Assembly (NCBI GenBank): GCA_041749015.1
Contig: JBGTCD010000096.1
Coordinates: 1 to 64,000 of the forward strand
Origin: JBGTCD01 sp041749015
GTDB taxonomy: Bacteria > Bacteroidota > Bacteroidia > Cytophagales > Cyclobacteriaceae
DNA length: 64,000 nt
Reading direction: 5' to 3'
A model generated the notes under the pieces. That model was not told the origin of the DNA, made no database searches, and was given only the letters and a program-made list of their open reading frames with translations. Position numbers and translations under genes: made by a program. This document shows positions 36,012-44,296 of the stretch, piece after piece; within the stretch, counting starts at the first letter, position 1; each line of letters starts with the position of its first letter.

Positions 36012-36645
36012 TTTCTTTTAGCAGCACTTTAATGTCCTTGATAAGCTGGTCCACTGACTCGGGTTCGGTGCCATCATAGTACCCTCTGATGCGTTTTTGG
36101 GTATCGATAAGGATAAATGCCCCACTATGCATATAGCCACCGGGTGCATTAGGGTCCTCCCGCGCTGAGACCATATAACTTTTCTGTCCAATTTCATAGA
36201 TGGTATCCTTATCACCGGTTACAAAATGCCATTTGTTGCTAGAAACCCCCAGTCGATCTGCAAAATCGTATAGCAACCCCACGGTATCATACTCCGGGTC
36301 AATGGTATGAGATAGAATCAACAAGTCGGGCTCATCTTTGTATGCTTCATAAACGCGAAGCATTTGGGTTTTCATGGTGGGGCATATATCAGGGCAGGTA
36401 GAAAAGAAGAAGTCAGCGATATAAATTTTACCCTCAAATGTATTTTCAGTAATGATGGTGCTGTCCTGATTTACAAAACTAAATGATGGTATGGTATGGT
36501 AGGTGGTGTCCTTGACGATTTGGCCGTTGACTTCCTTTTCATTGACTTCCATTCTCCCCAGGATGGGTAGTTTTTTTTCTGATCCACTCGGATTGCAGCC
36601 TGCTGTGTAGAGGAGTAGGATAATGCCTGCTAATATTTTATTCAT
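36004..36645 (-). CDS. SCO1/SenC family copper chaperone lipoprotein
   Basis: A 213-aa thioredoxin-fold protein with lipobox TAGC. The Cu-binding CxxxCP motif is in FSTCPDICPTM near residue 84-88, and the conserved His is in MHSGAFIL near 170. SCO proteins deliver copper to, or reduce, the CuA site of cytochrome oxidase. It overlaps its neighbours by 8 bp on both sides, placing it in the HemJ-SCO-cytochrome c operon. Confidence 0.94.
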   Translation of the reverse strand: MNKILAGIILLLYTAGCNPSGSEKKLPILGRMEVNEKEVNGQIVKDTTYHTIPSFSFVNQDSTIITENTFEGKIYIADFFFSTCPDICPTMKTQMLRVYEAYKDEPDLLILSHTIDPEYDTVGLLYDFADRLGVSSNKWHFVTGDKDTIYEIGQKSYMVSAREDPNAPGGYMHSGAFILIDTQKRIRGYYDGTEPESVDQLIKDIKVLLKENV

Positions 36646-37180
36646 GATTTCGTTCCCTTATTTTCTTGTACTTATATATCGCAAAAAACAGGACCAATGT
36701 TATCAACACAAAGCCTAAAACTCCCCAGGCCATACTAAGCGTGCTTTTGAGTACGATTAAAAACACGATCGCTATTAACAGCAGGGTAGCCACCTCATTC
36801 CATAACCGGAGTTGAAAACTTGAATACCGGTATTGGTCACTCTGAAGCAAACTAAAAACGTAGTGGCAGGAAAAGTGATACCCGTAAAGCAACAATACCA
36901 GCACGAGCTTCAGGTGCATAAACCCCATCTGGAGCCATTGTGGCTGTGACACCAGCATCAGCACACCAATGATCAGGGTGATAATGGCAGATGGCCAGGA
37001 AATGATGTACCATAGCTTTTTAGCGCTTTGTTTGTGGTGCAGAATTAAAATACTTCTATCCGGCTCGTTTTTAGTATTGGCCTCTGTTTGGTAAACAAAG
37101 ATTCTTACAATATAAAATAGACCTGCAAACCAGGTGACTATGAAAATGATATGCAGGGCTTTGATGTAGAGGAAATCCAT
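36638..37180 (-). CDS. hemJ: HemJ-like/CopD family membrane protein
   Basis: A 180-aa protein with four or five membrane helices. The start IKALHIIFIVTWFAGLFYIV contains the conserved His10, and MHLKLVLVLLLYGYHF carries the conserved Lys (Lys91). Both are residues known to matter in HemJ, the protoporphyrinogen oxidase of many bacteria. Databases often call this group CopD family. Heme synthesis fits the downstream SCO and cytochrome c genes. The usual VYH after the first helix is VYQ here. Confidence 0.8.
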   Translation of the reverse strand: MDFLYIKALHIIFIVTWFAGLFYIVRIFVYQTEANTKNEPDRSILILHHKQSAKKLWYIISWPSAIITLIIGVLMLVSQPQWLQMGFMHLKLVLVLLLYGYHFSCHYVFSLLQSDQYRYSSFQLRLWNEVATLLLIAIVFLIVLKSTLSMAWGVLGFVLITLVLFFAIYKYKKIRERNHE

Positions 37181-37196
37181 ATTTTATTTGCTTGTG

Positions 37197-37204
37197 CAAA
37201 AATA
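37197..37204 (-). promoter_or_regulatory. Candidate -7 box (TATTTTTG) of the HemJ operon
   Basis: An exact TAnnTTTG match on the minus strand ending 16 bp before the HemJ start codon. No clear -33 box. Confidence 0.35.
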
Positions 37205-37219
37205 GCGACTCGATTGGAT

Positions 37220-37227
37220 TAATTTTG
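37220..37227 (+). promoter_or_regulatory. Candidate -7 box (TAATTTTG) of the Crp/Fnr gene
   Basis: An exact TAnnTTTG match 51 bp before the Crp/Fnr start and divergent from the HemJ -7 box 15 bp away. The nearest TTG upstream (37192-37194) is somewhat far. Confidence 0.35.
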
Positions 37228-37278
37228 AGTAATTCCTGTTTTCTTGATTGAGTATTTATTTTCAGCGTAATTTAAATA

Positions 37279-37977
37279 ATGGCAGAAAAAAGCAGCCTTT
37301 GGTTTTTTCAAAATGTAGATCTCTACGATTTGCTTTGTCCGGTTAAAACAGGCCAGGCAGATCAAAGCCATAAAATGGTTACTTTTAATAAAAATGACTT
37401 CATCTATTTTACCCATGAACCTTCCAAAGCCATTTACATGATTGAAGAAGGCCGGGTTAAGGTTGGTCATGTGATGGATAATGGAAAAGAGGTGGTTAAG
37501 GCAATTCTTAGCAAGGGAGAGATTTTCGGTGAACTGGCATTGGCCGGAGAGGAGCAACGTGCTGATTATGCCCAGGCCCTTGACAATAAGACCAGGGTAT
37601 GCCCCATGACTGTAGATGAAATGAAAGCGCTCATGGCTGAAAATCAGGAGCTCAGCTTTAAAGTGGTAAAACTCATTGGGGACCGGGTACAAAAACTTGA
37701 GCGAAAACTGGAATCTCTGGTTTTTAAAAATGCGCGTACCAGAGTTTTGGAATTTCTCAGAGATGCTGCCGAGTGGAAAGGCCAGAAGGTAGGCTTTGAA
37801 ATAATGATCCGCACCTCATTGACGCACCAGGATATAGCAGGGCTCACCGGCTCCTCACGCCAGACCGTGACCACTATCCTAAATGAACTCAAAGACAGCA
37901 ATATCATAAATTTTAACCGGCGGCAGATATTGATCCGGGATTTGGAATCCTTAAAACGGATGATTCAGTCCGCTTAG
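37279..37977 (+). CDS. Crp/Fnr family transcriptional regulator
   Basis: A 232-aa regulator. The cyclic-nucleotide-binding-like domain covers about 25-140 (ILSKGEIFGELALAGEEQRADY). The C-terminal HTH (LTHQDIAGLTGSSRQTVTTI) lies near 180-205. No FNR-type N-terminal Cys cluster is visible, so oxygen sensing through an Fe-S cluster is unlikely. It is divergent from the HemJ-SCO-cytochrome c operon and could control it. The effector is unknown. Confidence 0.93.
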   Translation: MAEKSSLWFFQNVDLYDLLCPVKTGQADQSHKMVTFNKNDFIYFTHEPSKAIYMIEEGRVKVGHVMDNGKEVVKAILSKGEIFGELALAGEEQRADYAQALDNKTRVCPMTVDEMKALMAENQELSFKVVKLIGDRVQKLERKLESLVFKNARTRVLEFLRDAAEWKGQKVGFEIMIRTSLTHQDIAGLTGSSRQTVTTILNELKDSNIINFNRRQILIRDLESLKRMIQSA

Positions 37978-38029
37978 ACTGGTTTTTAACCCAGCATCCA
38001 TTTTTAGGACTATCTTTTTGAAAGTTTTC

Positions 38030-38037
38030 TATTTTTG
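38030..38037 (+). promoter_or_regulatory. Candidate -7 box (TATTTTTG) upstream of the M28 peptidase
   Basis: Exact TAnnTTTG match 104 bp before the peptidase ATG, which would leave a long leader. No -33 box at normal spacing. Confidence 0.25.
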
Positions 38038-38141
38038 ACAAAAATTATACTCTTATGAAATCGAACACGAAACGCTTCCTCACACATAGGAATGTTTATA
38101 AGTGAGATTCCATCTGACCATAAAAAAATAAATATAAACAG

Positions 38142-39620
38142 ATGAAATACACCCTATCCATATTACTTATTCTATGCACCATTTGCCTGTTTGGTCAGAA
38201 GGTTGAAAAGCTACCAGAGTTCAAACTCTCAAAAGAACTGATGGAAGAAAACCTCCGCTGGCTGGCTTCCGACGAACTCCTGGGCAGGCGTACCGGTACC
38301 CCTGAAAATGACAGAGCTGCTGCATTTATTGCTGAAGAATTTCGTAAGGCAGGTGTCAAATTCCTCCCGGGTATGGACAGCTACTTCCAGCCTGTGCCTT
38401 TTGTGAAAACCACACCTGCTCCCGATGGCACTCTCAGCTGGGGGGAAAAGCAATTCAGCCAGGGCGAAGAGATGATCGTGCTGTCTTCAGGGGCTTCTTC
38501 TGCCACTGCCCAATTCGTATATGCAGGCCTGGGTCAAGCTGATAGTGATTATGAAAATCTTAATGCAAAAGATAAAATTGTAATTGTACAGGTAGGCCAG
38601 ATCATGGATTTTATTTCCAAACGAAATGACAGGCTGAGGCTCGTGGCTGAAAATGGTGCTAAAGGCCTCATTGAGATTTATAACCAGCCGGTGCCCTGGC
38701 AATACATTGTTAGATATTTTAACTCTGAGCAAATTGCTCTGGATGCTGGACTGGTCACTTTGCCTGAAGGTTTTTTCCATGTGGTGATTGATGATGCAAG
38801 TAAAGAATTATTAGGAAAATCACAGGAAGATGGTACCGGGACGATTGAATTTTCCACCTCAGGGTGTAAGGCAGAAAAGGTGATTTCCAACAATGTCGTT
38901 GGAATGATCCCTGGAAAGAATAAAAAGCTCAGGGATGAATATGTGTTGCTCACAGCACATTATGACCATGTGGGAGCGGGCAAGGCTGCCGGAACTCCTT
39001 ATACCCCGGAGGATAGTATTTTTAACGGTGCCCGTGACAATGCCTTTGGTACGGTAGGCATCCTTTCGGCTGCAAGGGCTTTTTCTAAAAAGCCTCCTGC
39101 CCGGTCGGTGATCCTGGCGGCTGTAACTGGCGAAGAAATTGGATTGCTTGGCAGTAAATTTCTTTCTGAAAACAGCCCGGTACCTCTCGAAAAAATAATT
39201 TTTAACCTCAATAATGACGGGGCAGGATATAATGACACAACACTTGTAGGGGTCATTGGATATGGCAGGGTAGGGATAGATCCGCAGTTGGATAAGGCGA
39301 CAGGGGCCTTCGGTCTCGAAATTGTGGCCAATCCTGCTCCTGAGCAAAACCTTTTTGACCGGTCAGATAATGTGAATTTTGCCTCAAAGGGCATACCTGC
39401 ACCTACCTTTGCCCCTGGTTTCAGGCAATTTGATGAGGAGGTGATGCAATACTACCATACGCCTGCTGATGAGGCAGATGCCGTAAATTTCAATTACCTG
39501 CATAACTTCACCAGGGCGTTCGTTTATTCTGCCCGACTCATAGCCGATATGGAAGAAGCACCAAGATGGCAAGAAGGGGACAAGTATGAAGAGGCAGGGA
39601 AGGCCTTATACGGGTATTAG
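38142..39620 (+). CDS. Secreted M28 family metallopeptidase
   Basis: A 492-aa exported peptidase. A signal peptide (LSILLILCTICLFGQ) precedes a short pro-region and a PA-like insert (about 110-240). Zinc-site motifs of M28 are in order: HYDHVG, GARDNAFGTVG, VTGEEIGLLGS with the catalytic Glu pair, NLNNDG, and the C-terminal YYHTPADEAD. It is a di-zinc aminopeptidase or carboxypeptidase-like enzyme acting outside the cytoplasm. Its end overlaps the convergent DUF2064 gene by 4 bp. Confidence 0.93.
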   Translation: MKYTLSILLILCTICLFGQKVEKLPEFKLSKELMEENLRWLASDELLGRRTGTPENDRAAAFIAEEFRKAGVKFLPGMDSYFQPVPFVKTTPAPDGTLSWGEKQFSQGEEMIVLSSGASSATAQFVYAGLGQADSDYENLNAKDKIVIVQVGQIMDFISKRNDRLRLVAENGAKGLIEIYNQPVPWQYIVRYFNSEQIALDAGLVTLPEGFFHVVIDDASKELLGKSQEDGTGTIEFSTSGCKAEKVISNNVVGMIPGKNKKLRDEYVLLTAHYDHVGAGKAAGTPYTPEDSIFNGARDNAFGTVGILSAARAFSKKPPARSVILAAVTGEEIGLLGSKFLSENSPVPLEKIIFNLNNDGAGYNDTTLVGVIGYGRVGIDPQLDKATGAFGLEIVANPAPEQNLFDRSDNVNFASKGIPAPTFAPGFRQFDEEVMQYYHTPADEADAVNFNYLHNFTRAFVYSARLIADMEEAPRWQEGDKYEEAGKALYGY

Positions 39621-40222
39621 GAAGACGAAGGCTTCCAGTCATCTGGCAGATCGTCGAATACGTCTATATCATTCAGCGTTTCCAGTAGGTGGACATTGAG
39701 GGCAAGGTTATGGGCATCGTCCAGGGTGGCATCCAATACCGTAGATGTGCCCCATGCTTTGTGGTCAAATAACTCCGGAATGAGATGTGTCATCCCCAAA
39801 AGGTAATAACCACCATCTCTCGCAGGACCAATCACCAGGTCCTTGTTCCCGAGGGCGGCAAAGGCATCCAGAATATGGTGTGAGCCTATTTCCAGACAGT
39901 CGGTGCCAATGATACAAACCTTACCATACCCATCCCTGAATGCCGCATCAAAGGCATGAGCCATCCTTTGCCCCAGGTCACCACCAGATTGTAGCTTCTT
40001 CAGGTATTTTTTTGATGACCACTGGTCTTCTGTATCGATAAATTCAGAATAATACAGATCGATGTCGAGGGGCAAATCTTCCGTGATCATCCTTGTATGG
40101 CTCAAAAGCCGATAAAAAATCGCCAGGGCTTTCTCATCTCCTACTGTTTGGGCCAGCCTCGTTTTGACCTTGCCCAATTCCGGGTTTCTGAGGAAAATGA
40201 TTAACTTTTCTTTTTTCATCAA
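39617..40222 (-). CDS. DUF2064 / TIGR04282 family glycosyltransferase-like protein
   Basis: A 201-aa GT-A-like nucleotidyl/glycosyl-transferase fold: IIFLRNPELGKVKTRLAQTV at the start, IGTDCLEIG (metal-binding Asp), VIGPARDGGYYLLGMT in the middle. The family is named for its place in arsenosugar gene sets, but no arsenic genes occur here. It lies 63 bp downstream of the redox/glycosyltransferase operon on the same strand and may belong to it. Confidence 0.85.
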   Translation of the reverse strand: MMKKEKLIIFLRNPELGKVKTRLAQTVGDEKALAIFYRLLSHTRMITEDLPLDIDLYYSEFIDTEDQWSSKKYLKKLQSGGDLGQRMAHAFDAAFRDGYGKVCIIGTDCLEIGSHHILDAFAALGNKDLVIGPARDGGYYLLGMTHLIPELFDHKAWGTSTVLDATLDDAHNLALNVHLLETLNDIDVFDDLPDDWKPSSS

Positions 40223-40285
40223 TTAAAGAACTTAATTCCCTGACAAGTGGGAGCTAAACCACATTGCTAAAATTAAAATTCTTTT

Positions 40286-40804
40286 TCAATAAACTGCTTC
40301 ACCCTCTATTAAAAACTTTGACCAGTTCCGGTTATAAGTATGTACCCGCTCTGTTGGGTGGCCCTTTTCATCTACCACTGTATGCCCGGTATTTTTCCAT
40401 TGGAAAATCCCCCCATGGATGTTGTAAACTGTGGGATATCCTTTTTTCAGTAAATATTCTCCCACCTTCTCACTGCGGTATCCTACCGAACAGTACACCA
40501 CAATGATGCCCCCTTTGGGCAAAGTATCGAGGTTTGCGTTTTTATAATTATTATAATCCAGAAAATGGGCTCCCGGCAAATGGCTCACCTGATATTCCTC
40601 AGGTTTTCTGGTGTCGAGGATATGCACCACCGCCCCAGTGGCCAGCAGTGAGTCCAATCCTTCAGGCTGAATCCGCGGTACCGCATTCTTATATAAAGAG
40701 GAGAGCTTATCCTCAAAGTCACGGTGCTGACAGGCAGTGATTGTTCCTGTGAATAATAGGAACAGGGAAAATATAATTGTCAGGGGTTTTTTAAATCGTA
40801 CCAT
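40286..40804 (-). CDS. Rhodanese-domain lipoprotein
   Basis: A 172-aa protein with lipoprotein signal (lipobox ITAC) and a single rhodanese domain. The active-site loop is VYCSVGYRS with Cys near residue 111, and the substrate-strand motif is HILDTRKPEEYQVSHLPGAHF. It is envelope-located and probably handles sulfur or thiols; the acceptor is unknown. Its start overlaps the end of the upstream membrane glycosyltransferase gene by 25 bp, so it is the tail of that operon. Confidence 0.9.
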   Translation of the reverse strand: MVRFKKPLTIIFSLFLLFTGTITACQHRDFEDKLSSLYKNAVPRIQPEGLDSLLATGAVVHILDTRKPEEYQVSHLPGAHFLDYNNYKNANLDTLPKGGIIVVYCSVGYRSEKVGEYLLKKGYPTVYNIHGGIFQWKNTGHTVVDEKGHPTERVHTYNRNWSKFLIEGEAVY

Positions 40805-42093
40805 ATTACTGCTGTTAACGTACCGTATTCCAGGAAAGTTAAAATCAATATTTCCTCATACCCTTCGACCGTGTACCCTGCATAAGTAAAAAATATCAAA
40901 AGGGACCAAACCAAAGGAAATCTCAGCCCAGCCACTGGTGCCAGGGCTACCATGGGAATGATGTACCAGGGGTGGACCGTTGTGGCGGTGGCCCAAAAAA
41001 TCATATAGATAAAAATAACAGCCCTTGGTAGTGATGCTTTTGAAATTAATGAATAGGCCAATATGCTCAATCCCCCTACTAGTGCTAATGCTGGCCCGGC
41101 CCCGGCGATGATGTTATACCCTTTAAATAAATATCCTGCCTCGCGGAGGAGATAGTACAGGCTTGCATTGAATTCAAAATGGCGAAAATACAGGTCTAAG
41201 CTGGAGGCCATGCCGGAAAGCACGTCAGGCGTAATTATCAAAATCAAAGTGCCACCTGACACAACAGTTACACCAATGACATAAACGAGTCCCCGTTTCC
41301 AACCAATGGATTTCCATAGGATGGGCAGGGCTATGGCTGGATTGAGTTTGACCAGAATTGCGAAGGAAATACCTGAAAAACCTGAAATGAATTTTTTGGA
41401 GCCTATATTATAAATAGCCCAAAGTAAAAAGGGTAAAGCGAGCCCTTCCAGGTGGAGGTTGCCAGACAGCTCCAGAATGGCCAGGGGATTAAGTGCATAC
41501 CATGCTACCAGGGTCAGTGGTTTTTTGTATTTAGACAGAAGCCTGGTAAGGAGGAGGAGGGAGGCTGCCGCGGCAATTACCATAAAGACTTTCATGATGA
41601 GAACCGGCTGATAAATATTCTCAGGCTGGCCCAGTGTGGCGAGATAAAAAAGACCTTGAGCCACCGGGGGATACACCGTGTGGTATTCCGGTGAATTCAT
41701 GCTATGGAATAGGGTAGCCCATATGGGGTTGTCACTTAGGTATCCTGAGGCTATTAGTTCAGATGGGGTGTATGCAAAGGGATGAATACCCTCATGCCAT
41801 AACATCCCATCCCAGATGAATCGGTAAAAGTCATCTGACAACCCAGGCAATCCAGGTATCATAAGCACCCTTAGACAGATCCCTGCCAGCACCCAGAATT
41901 TCCAGGAAAATTTTTGGTGGTGGGTGCACAAAAAATAGTAATAAATTGCTCCAATTGACCAAAATGACAATAATTGAAGGTTGTCTTCTCGTGATGTAAA
42001 ATGATAAATCAATAATAAAATAATCGCTAAACCTGCAAGCAAGAAGAAGGTCAGGAAAAATCGATTAGGCTGATTTTTTTGGCTTAAATTCAA
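40780..42093 (-). CDS. Polytopic mannosyltransferase-like membrane protein
   Basis: A 437-aa protein with about ten to twelve membrane helices. The motif DDFYRFIWDGMLWHEG near residue 85, with acidic residues after the first helices, is typical of GT-C polyprenol-phosphate-sugar transferases (GT87/PIG-M-like). FMVIAAAASLLLLTRLL and LVAWYALNPLAILELSGNLH follow. It probably uses a lipid-linked sugar made by the DPM1-like protein of the same operon. It lies 12 bp after the GT2 gene. Confidence 0.82.
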   Translation of the reverse strand: MNLSQKNQPNRFFLTFFLLAGLAIILLLIYHFTSREDNLQLLSFWSIGAIYYYFLCTHHQKFSWKFWVLAGICLRVLMIPGLPGLSDDFYRFIWDGMLWHEGIHPFAYTPSELIASGYLSDNPIWATLFHSMNSPEYHTVYPPVAQGLFYLATLGQPENIYQPVLIMKVFMVIAAAASLLLLTRLLSKYKKPLTLVAWYALNPLAILELSGNLHLEGLALPFLLWAIYNIGSKKFISGFSGISFAILVKLNPAIALPILWKSIGWKRGLVYVIGVTVVSGGTLILIITPDVLSGMASSLDLYFRHFEFNASLYYLLREAGYLFKGYNIIAGAGPALALVGGLSILAYSLISKASLPRAVIFIYMIFWATATTVHPWYIIPMVALAPVAGLRFPLVWSLLIFFTYAGYTVEGYEEILILTFLEYGTLTAVIWYDLKNP

Positions 42094-42105
42094 AATGATG
42101 GAAGT

Positions 42106-43581
42106 CTAAAATTTATCAGGTGTCAATTTAATTGGTCTTACTGATTGATAAAACACAGCAGAAAATCCTAAAAATAACATGGTATGAAAAAATATTAGCC
42201 CTATATCATTAATGTAAATACCTAAAAATATGGCGCCAAGAAAATATAAGGATAAAAGCCCTTCAACAAAAACGCCTTTTGTCAATTTAGCTTTCAAATA
42301 AATATTATTGGCCCATAGATCGCTTTTGTTAATAACATTAAACTTCGGGGTTCTGATAAAAGGGGTTTTGATCTTAAGAAATCCTTCAGATACGGCTACT
42401 GCATTGTGAAGGGACAGGCCCATGGACATGGCAAGAAAAGTAGGGAAAATAACCAAAAACTTCCATAAGGGGGCCTCTGGGTTGAGCCTTTTCCAGGCAT
42501 TCCAGTAAAAGACCACAATGGCCATAAAACCAACTAAAAATACGATGCCAAGATTGAACACCCAATTCAGATGAGGATTGAGGTACTTTAGCCATAATAA
42601 TGGTACGCTGATAATGGAAGCTACCAGAAGAAAAAGGAATACTGAACTATTCAGCAGGTGAAAAGCCGCATGAAATTTGTTCTTCAGCGGCAATTCTGAT
42701 CTCAGGATTTCCCCCAAATGCTTCCTGGCCGTCTCTGCAGCCCCTTTGTTCCAACGGTACTGCTGGGATTTTATAGCATCCATTACTATGGGCAGTTCAG
42801 CAGGCGCCACTACATCTTCGAGGTAATTAAACTTCCAGCCTTTCATCTGGGCTCTGTAGCTTAAATCGAGGTCTTCGGTAAGGGTATCTTGCGACCATCC
42901 TCCGGCATCTGCTATGCAGGCCCTTCTCCACACTCCCGCTGTACCATTAAAGTTAATAAAGCTTCCGGCATGGCTGCGGCCACCCTGCTCTATAGTAAAA
43001 TGCGCATCAAGGCCAAATGCCTGAAGCCGGGTGAGGAGGGAATACTCTTTATTGATATGACCCCACCGTGCTTGTACTACCCCAATTTTTTCATCATCAA
43101 ACCAGGGCATGGTTTTTTCCAGAAAATCAGGCTCAGGGAGAAAATCCGCATCAAAAATTCCGAAAAAATCTCCGTCACTGATGGTCATCCCATAAGCCAG
43201 GGCTCCGGCTTTGAAGCCTTCACGGGTGCCCCTTCTGATATGCTTAATCCGGTCGTCAGCTAGTTCCTTCAGAATATTGTCGATGATTTGGATTGTTTCG
43301 TCTGTTGAATCATCCAGTATCTGGATTTCAAGTTTTTTTTCCGGATACCTGATTTCACTGACTTTTTTGATTAATCTTTCCACCACATACTTTTCATTAT
43401 ACACTGGCAGTTGGATGGTTACTTTTGGCGCTTCATCAAATTTAAAATCATGTTCTTTCTCAGAAACAGGGGATTTACGGGCCTTTTGGTAATGCCAGGA
43501 GAGGTGAAGTTGCCCAAGACTGAATAAAAAAATAAAGGTGAGCCCGACAAAATAAAATCCTAAAAGTATGGCAGTGATCAT
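42106..43581 (-). CDS. Cellulose-synthase-like family 2 glycosyltransferase
   Basis: A 491-aa processive-type GT2. It has one N-terminal membrane helix, a cytoplasmic catalytic domain with LPVYNE, DDSTDET, FDADFLPEPDF (DxD), TEDLDLSYRAQMKGW (TED) and QQYRW (QxxRW), then about five C-terminal helices. This is the full motif set of beta-glycan synthases and of related glucosyl/mannosyl transferases. No PilZ domain or bcsB-like partner is present. It overlaps the upstream DPM1-like gene by 4 bp. Confidence 0.93.
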   Translation of the reverse strand: MITAILLGFYFVGLTFIFLFSLGQLHLSWHYQKARKSPVSEKEHDFKFDEAPKVTIQLPVYNEKYVVERLIKKVSEIRYPEKKLEIQILDDSTDETIQIIDNILKELADDRIKHIRRGTREGFKAGALAYGMTISDGDFFGIFDADFLPEPDFLEKTMPWFDDEKIGVVQARWGHINKEYSLLTRLQAFGLDAHFTIEQGGRSHAGSFINFNGTAGVWRRACIADAGGWSQDTLTEDLDLSYRAQMKGWKFNYLEDVVAPAELPIVMDAIKSQQYRWNKGAAETARKHLGEILRSELPLKNKFHAAFHLLNSSVFLFLLVASIISVPLLWLKYLNPHLNWVFNLGIVFLVGFMAIVVFYWNAWKRLNPEAPLWKFLVIFPTFLAMSMGLSLHNAVAVSEGFLKIKTPFIRTPKFNVINKSDLWANNIYLKAKLTKGVFVEGLLSLYFLGAIFLGIYINDIGLIFFHTMLFLGFSAVFYQSVRPIKLTPDKF

Positions 43582-44282
43582 CGGTATTTAAAAATTGTGT
43601 AAATGATTTTATATCCTGCCATGATGGTGCCTTTTACAGTGCCTGAAATTTTAGAAAATCCCACCCTATTGCGGTAATGGGCCGGTACTTCCATATAAGA
43701 GATACGAGCTTTGGCAGCTTTTAGCTGCATCTCTACCGTCCACCCGTAGGTTTTATCCTGCATATTCAGTGCATTAAGGGCATTAAGCTTTATGGCTCTG
43801 AACGGCCCCAGATCCGTAAATTTAGCATCATAAATCCATCGCATAAGCCTGGTGGCCAGCCAGTTGCCAAATACTTGTTGTGGGGTCATTGATCCCTTTT
43901 CTCTATTGCCTAATGCTCTGGACCCGATGACCAGTTCGGCTTGTCCGGCCAGAATCGGCGCAACGAGCTCAGGGAGCTGCTCCGGATAGTCAGAGTGGTC
44001 GGCATCAATGAATACCACAATCTCTGGCTTAGGCTCGTGGTCGTTGATATATTGTATCCCCTTCAGGCAGGCTCTACCGTAACCCTTCTCTGCTTCCCTG
44101 AGCACGGTTGCACCTCCGGCTCTGGCATTCCGCTCTGTATCATCGGTAGAGGCATTGTTGACCACTACCACCTCCTCGACCCAACCATCTGGAATTTCCT
44201 TCAGTACCTGGCTGATCCCGTTTTCCTCATTGAATGCCGGGATGATCACTTTAATAATGGGTTTGTTTCCCGGTATTTTCAC
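43578..44282 (-). CDS. DPM1-like family 2 glycosyltransferase
   Basis: A 234-aa GT2 of the dolichol-phosphate-mannose synthase type: VIIPAFNEENGISQVLKEIP at the start, VVVNNASTDDTE, the DxD motif IDADHSDYP, and ATRLMRWIYDAKFTDLGPFR. It has no membrane domain. It likely charges a polyprenyl phosphate with a sugar for the GT-C protein downstream. It is 14 bp after the polyferredoxin gene and overlaps the next gene by ATGA. Confidence 0.9.
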   Translation of the reverse strand: MKIPGNKPIIKVIIPAFNEENGISQVLKEIPDGWVEEVVVVNNASTDDTERNARAGGATVLREAEKGYGRACLKGIQYINDHEPKPEIVVFIDADHSDYPEQLPELVAPILAGQAELVIGSRALGNREKGSMTPQQVFGNWLATRLMRWIYDAKFTDLGPFRAIKLNALNALNMQDKTYGWTVEMQLKAAKARISYMEVPAHYRNRVGFSKISGTVKGTIMAGYKIIYTIFKYR

Positions 44283-44296
44283 CCTGCAATATTAAT

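Noticed and set aside
39617..40222. Arsenosugar biosynthesis locus, suggested by the DUF2064 protein
   Set aside because: No arsenic methyltransferase or radical SAM ArsS gene is present.
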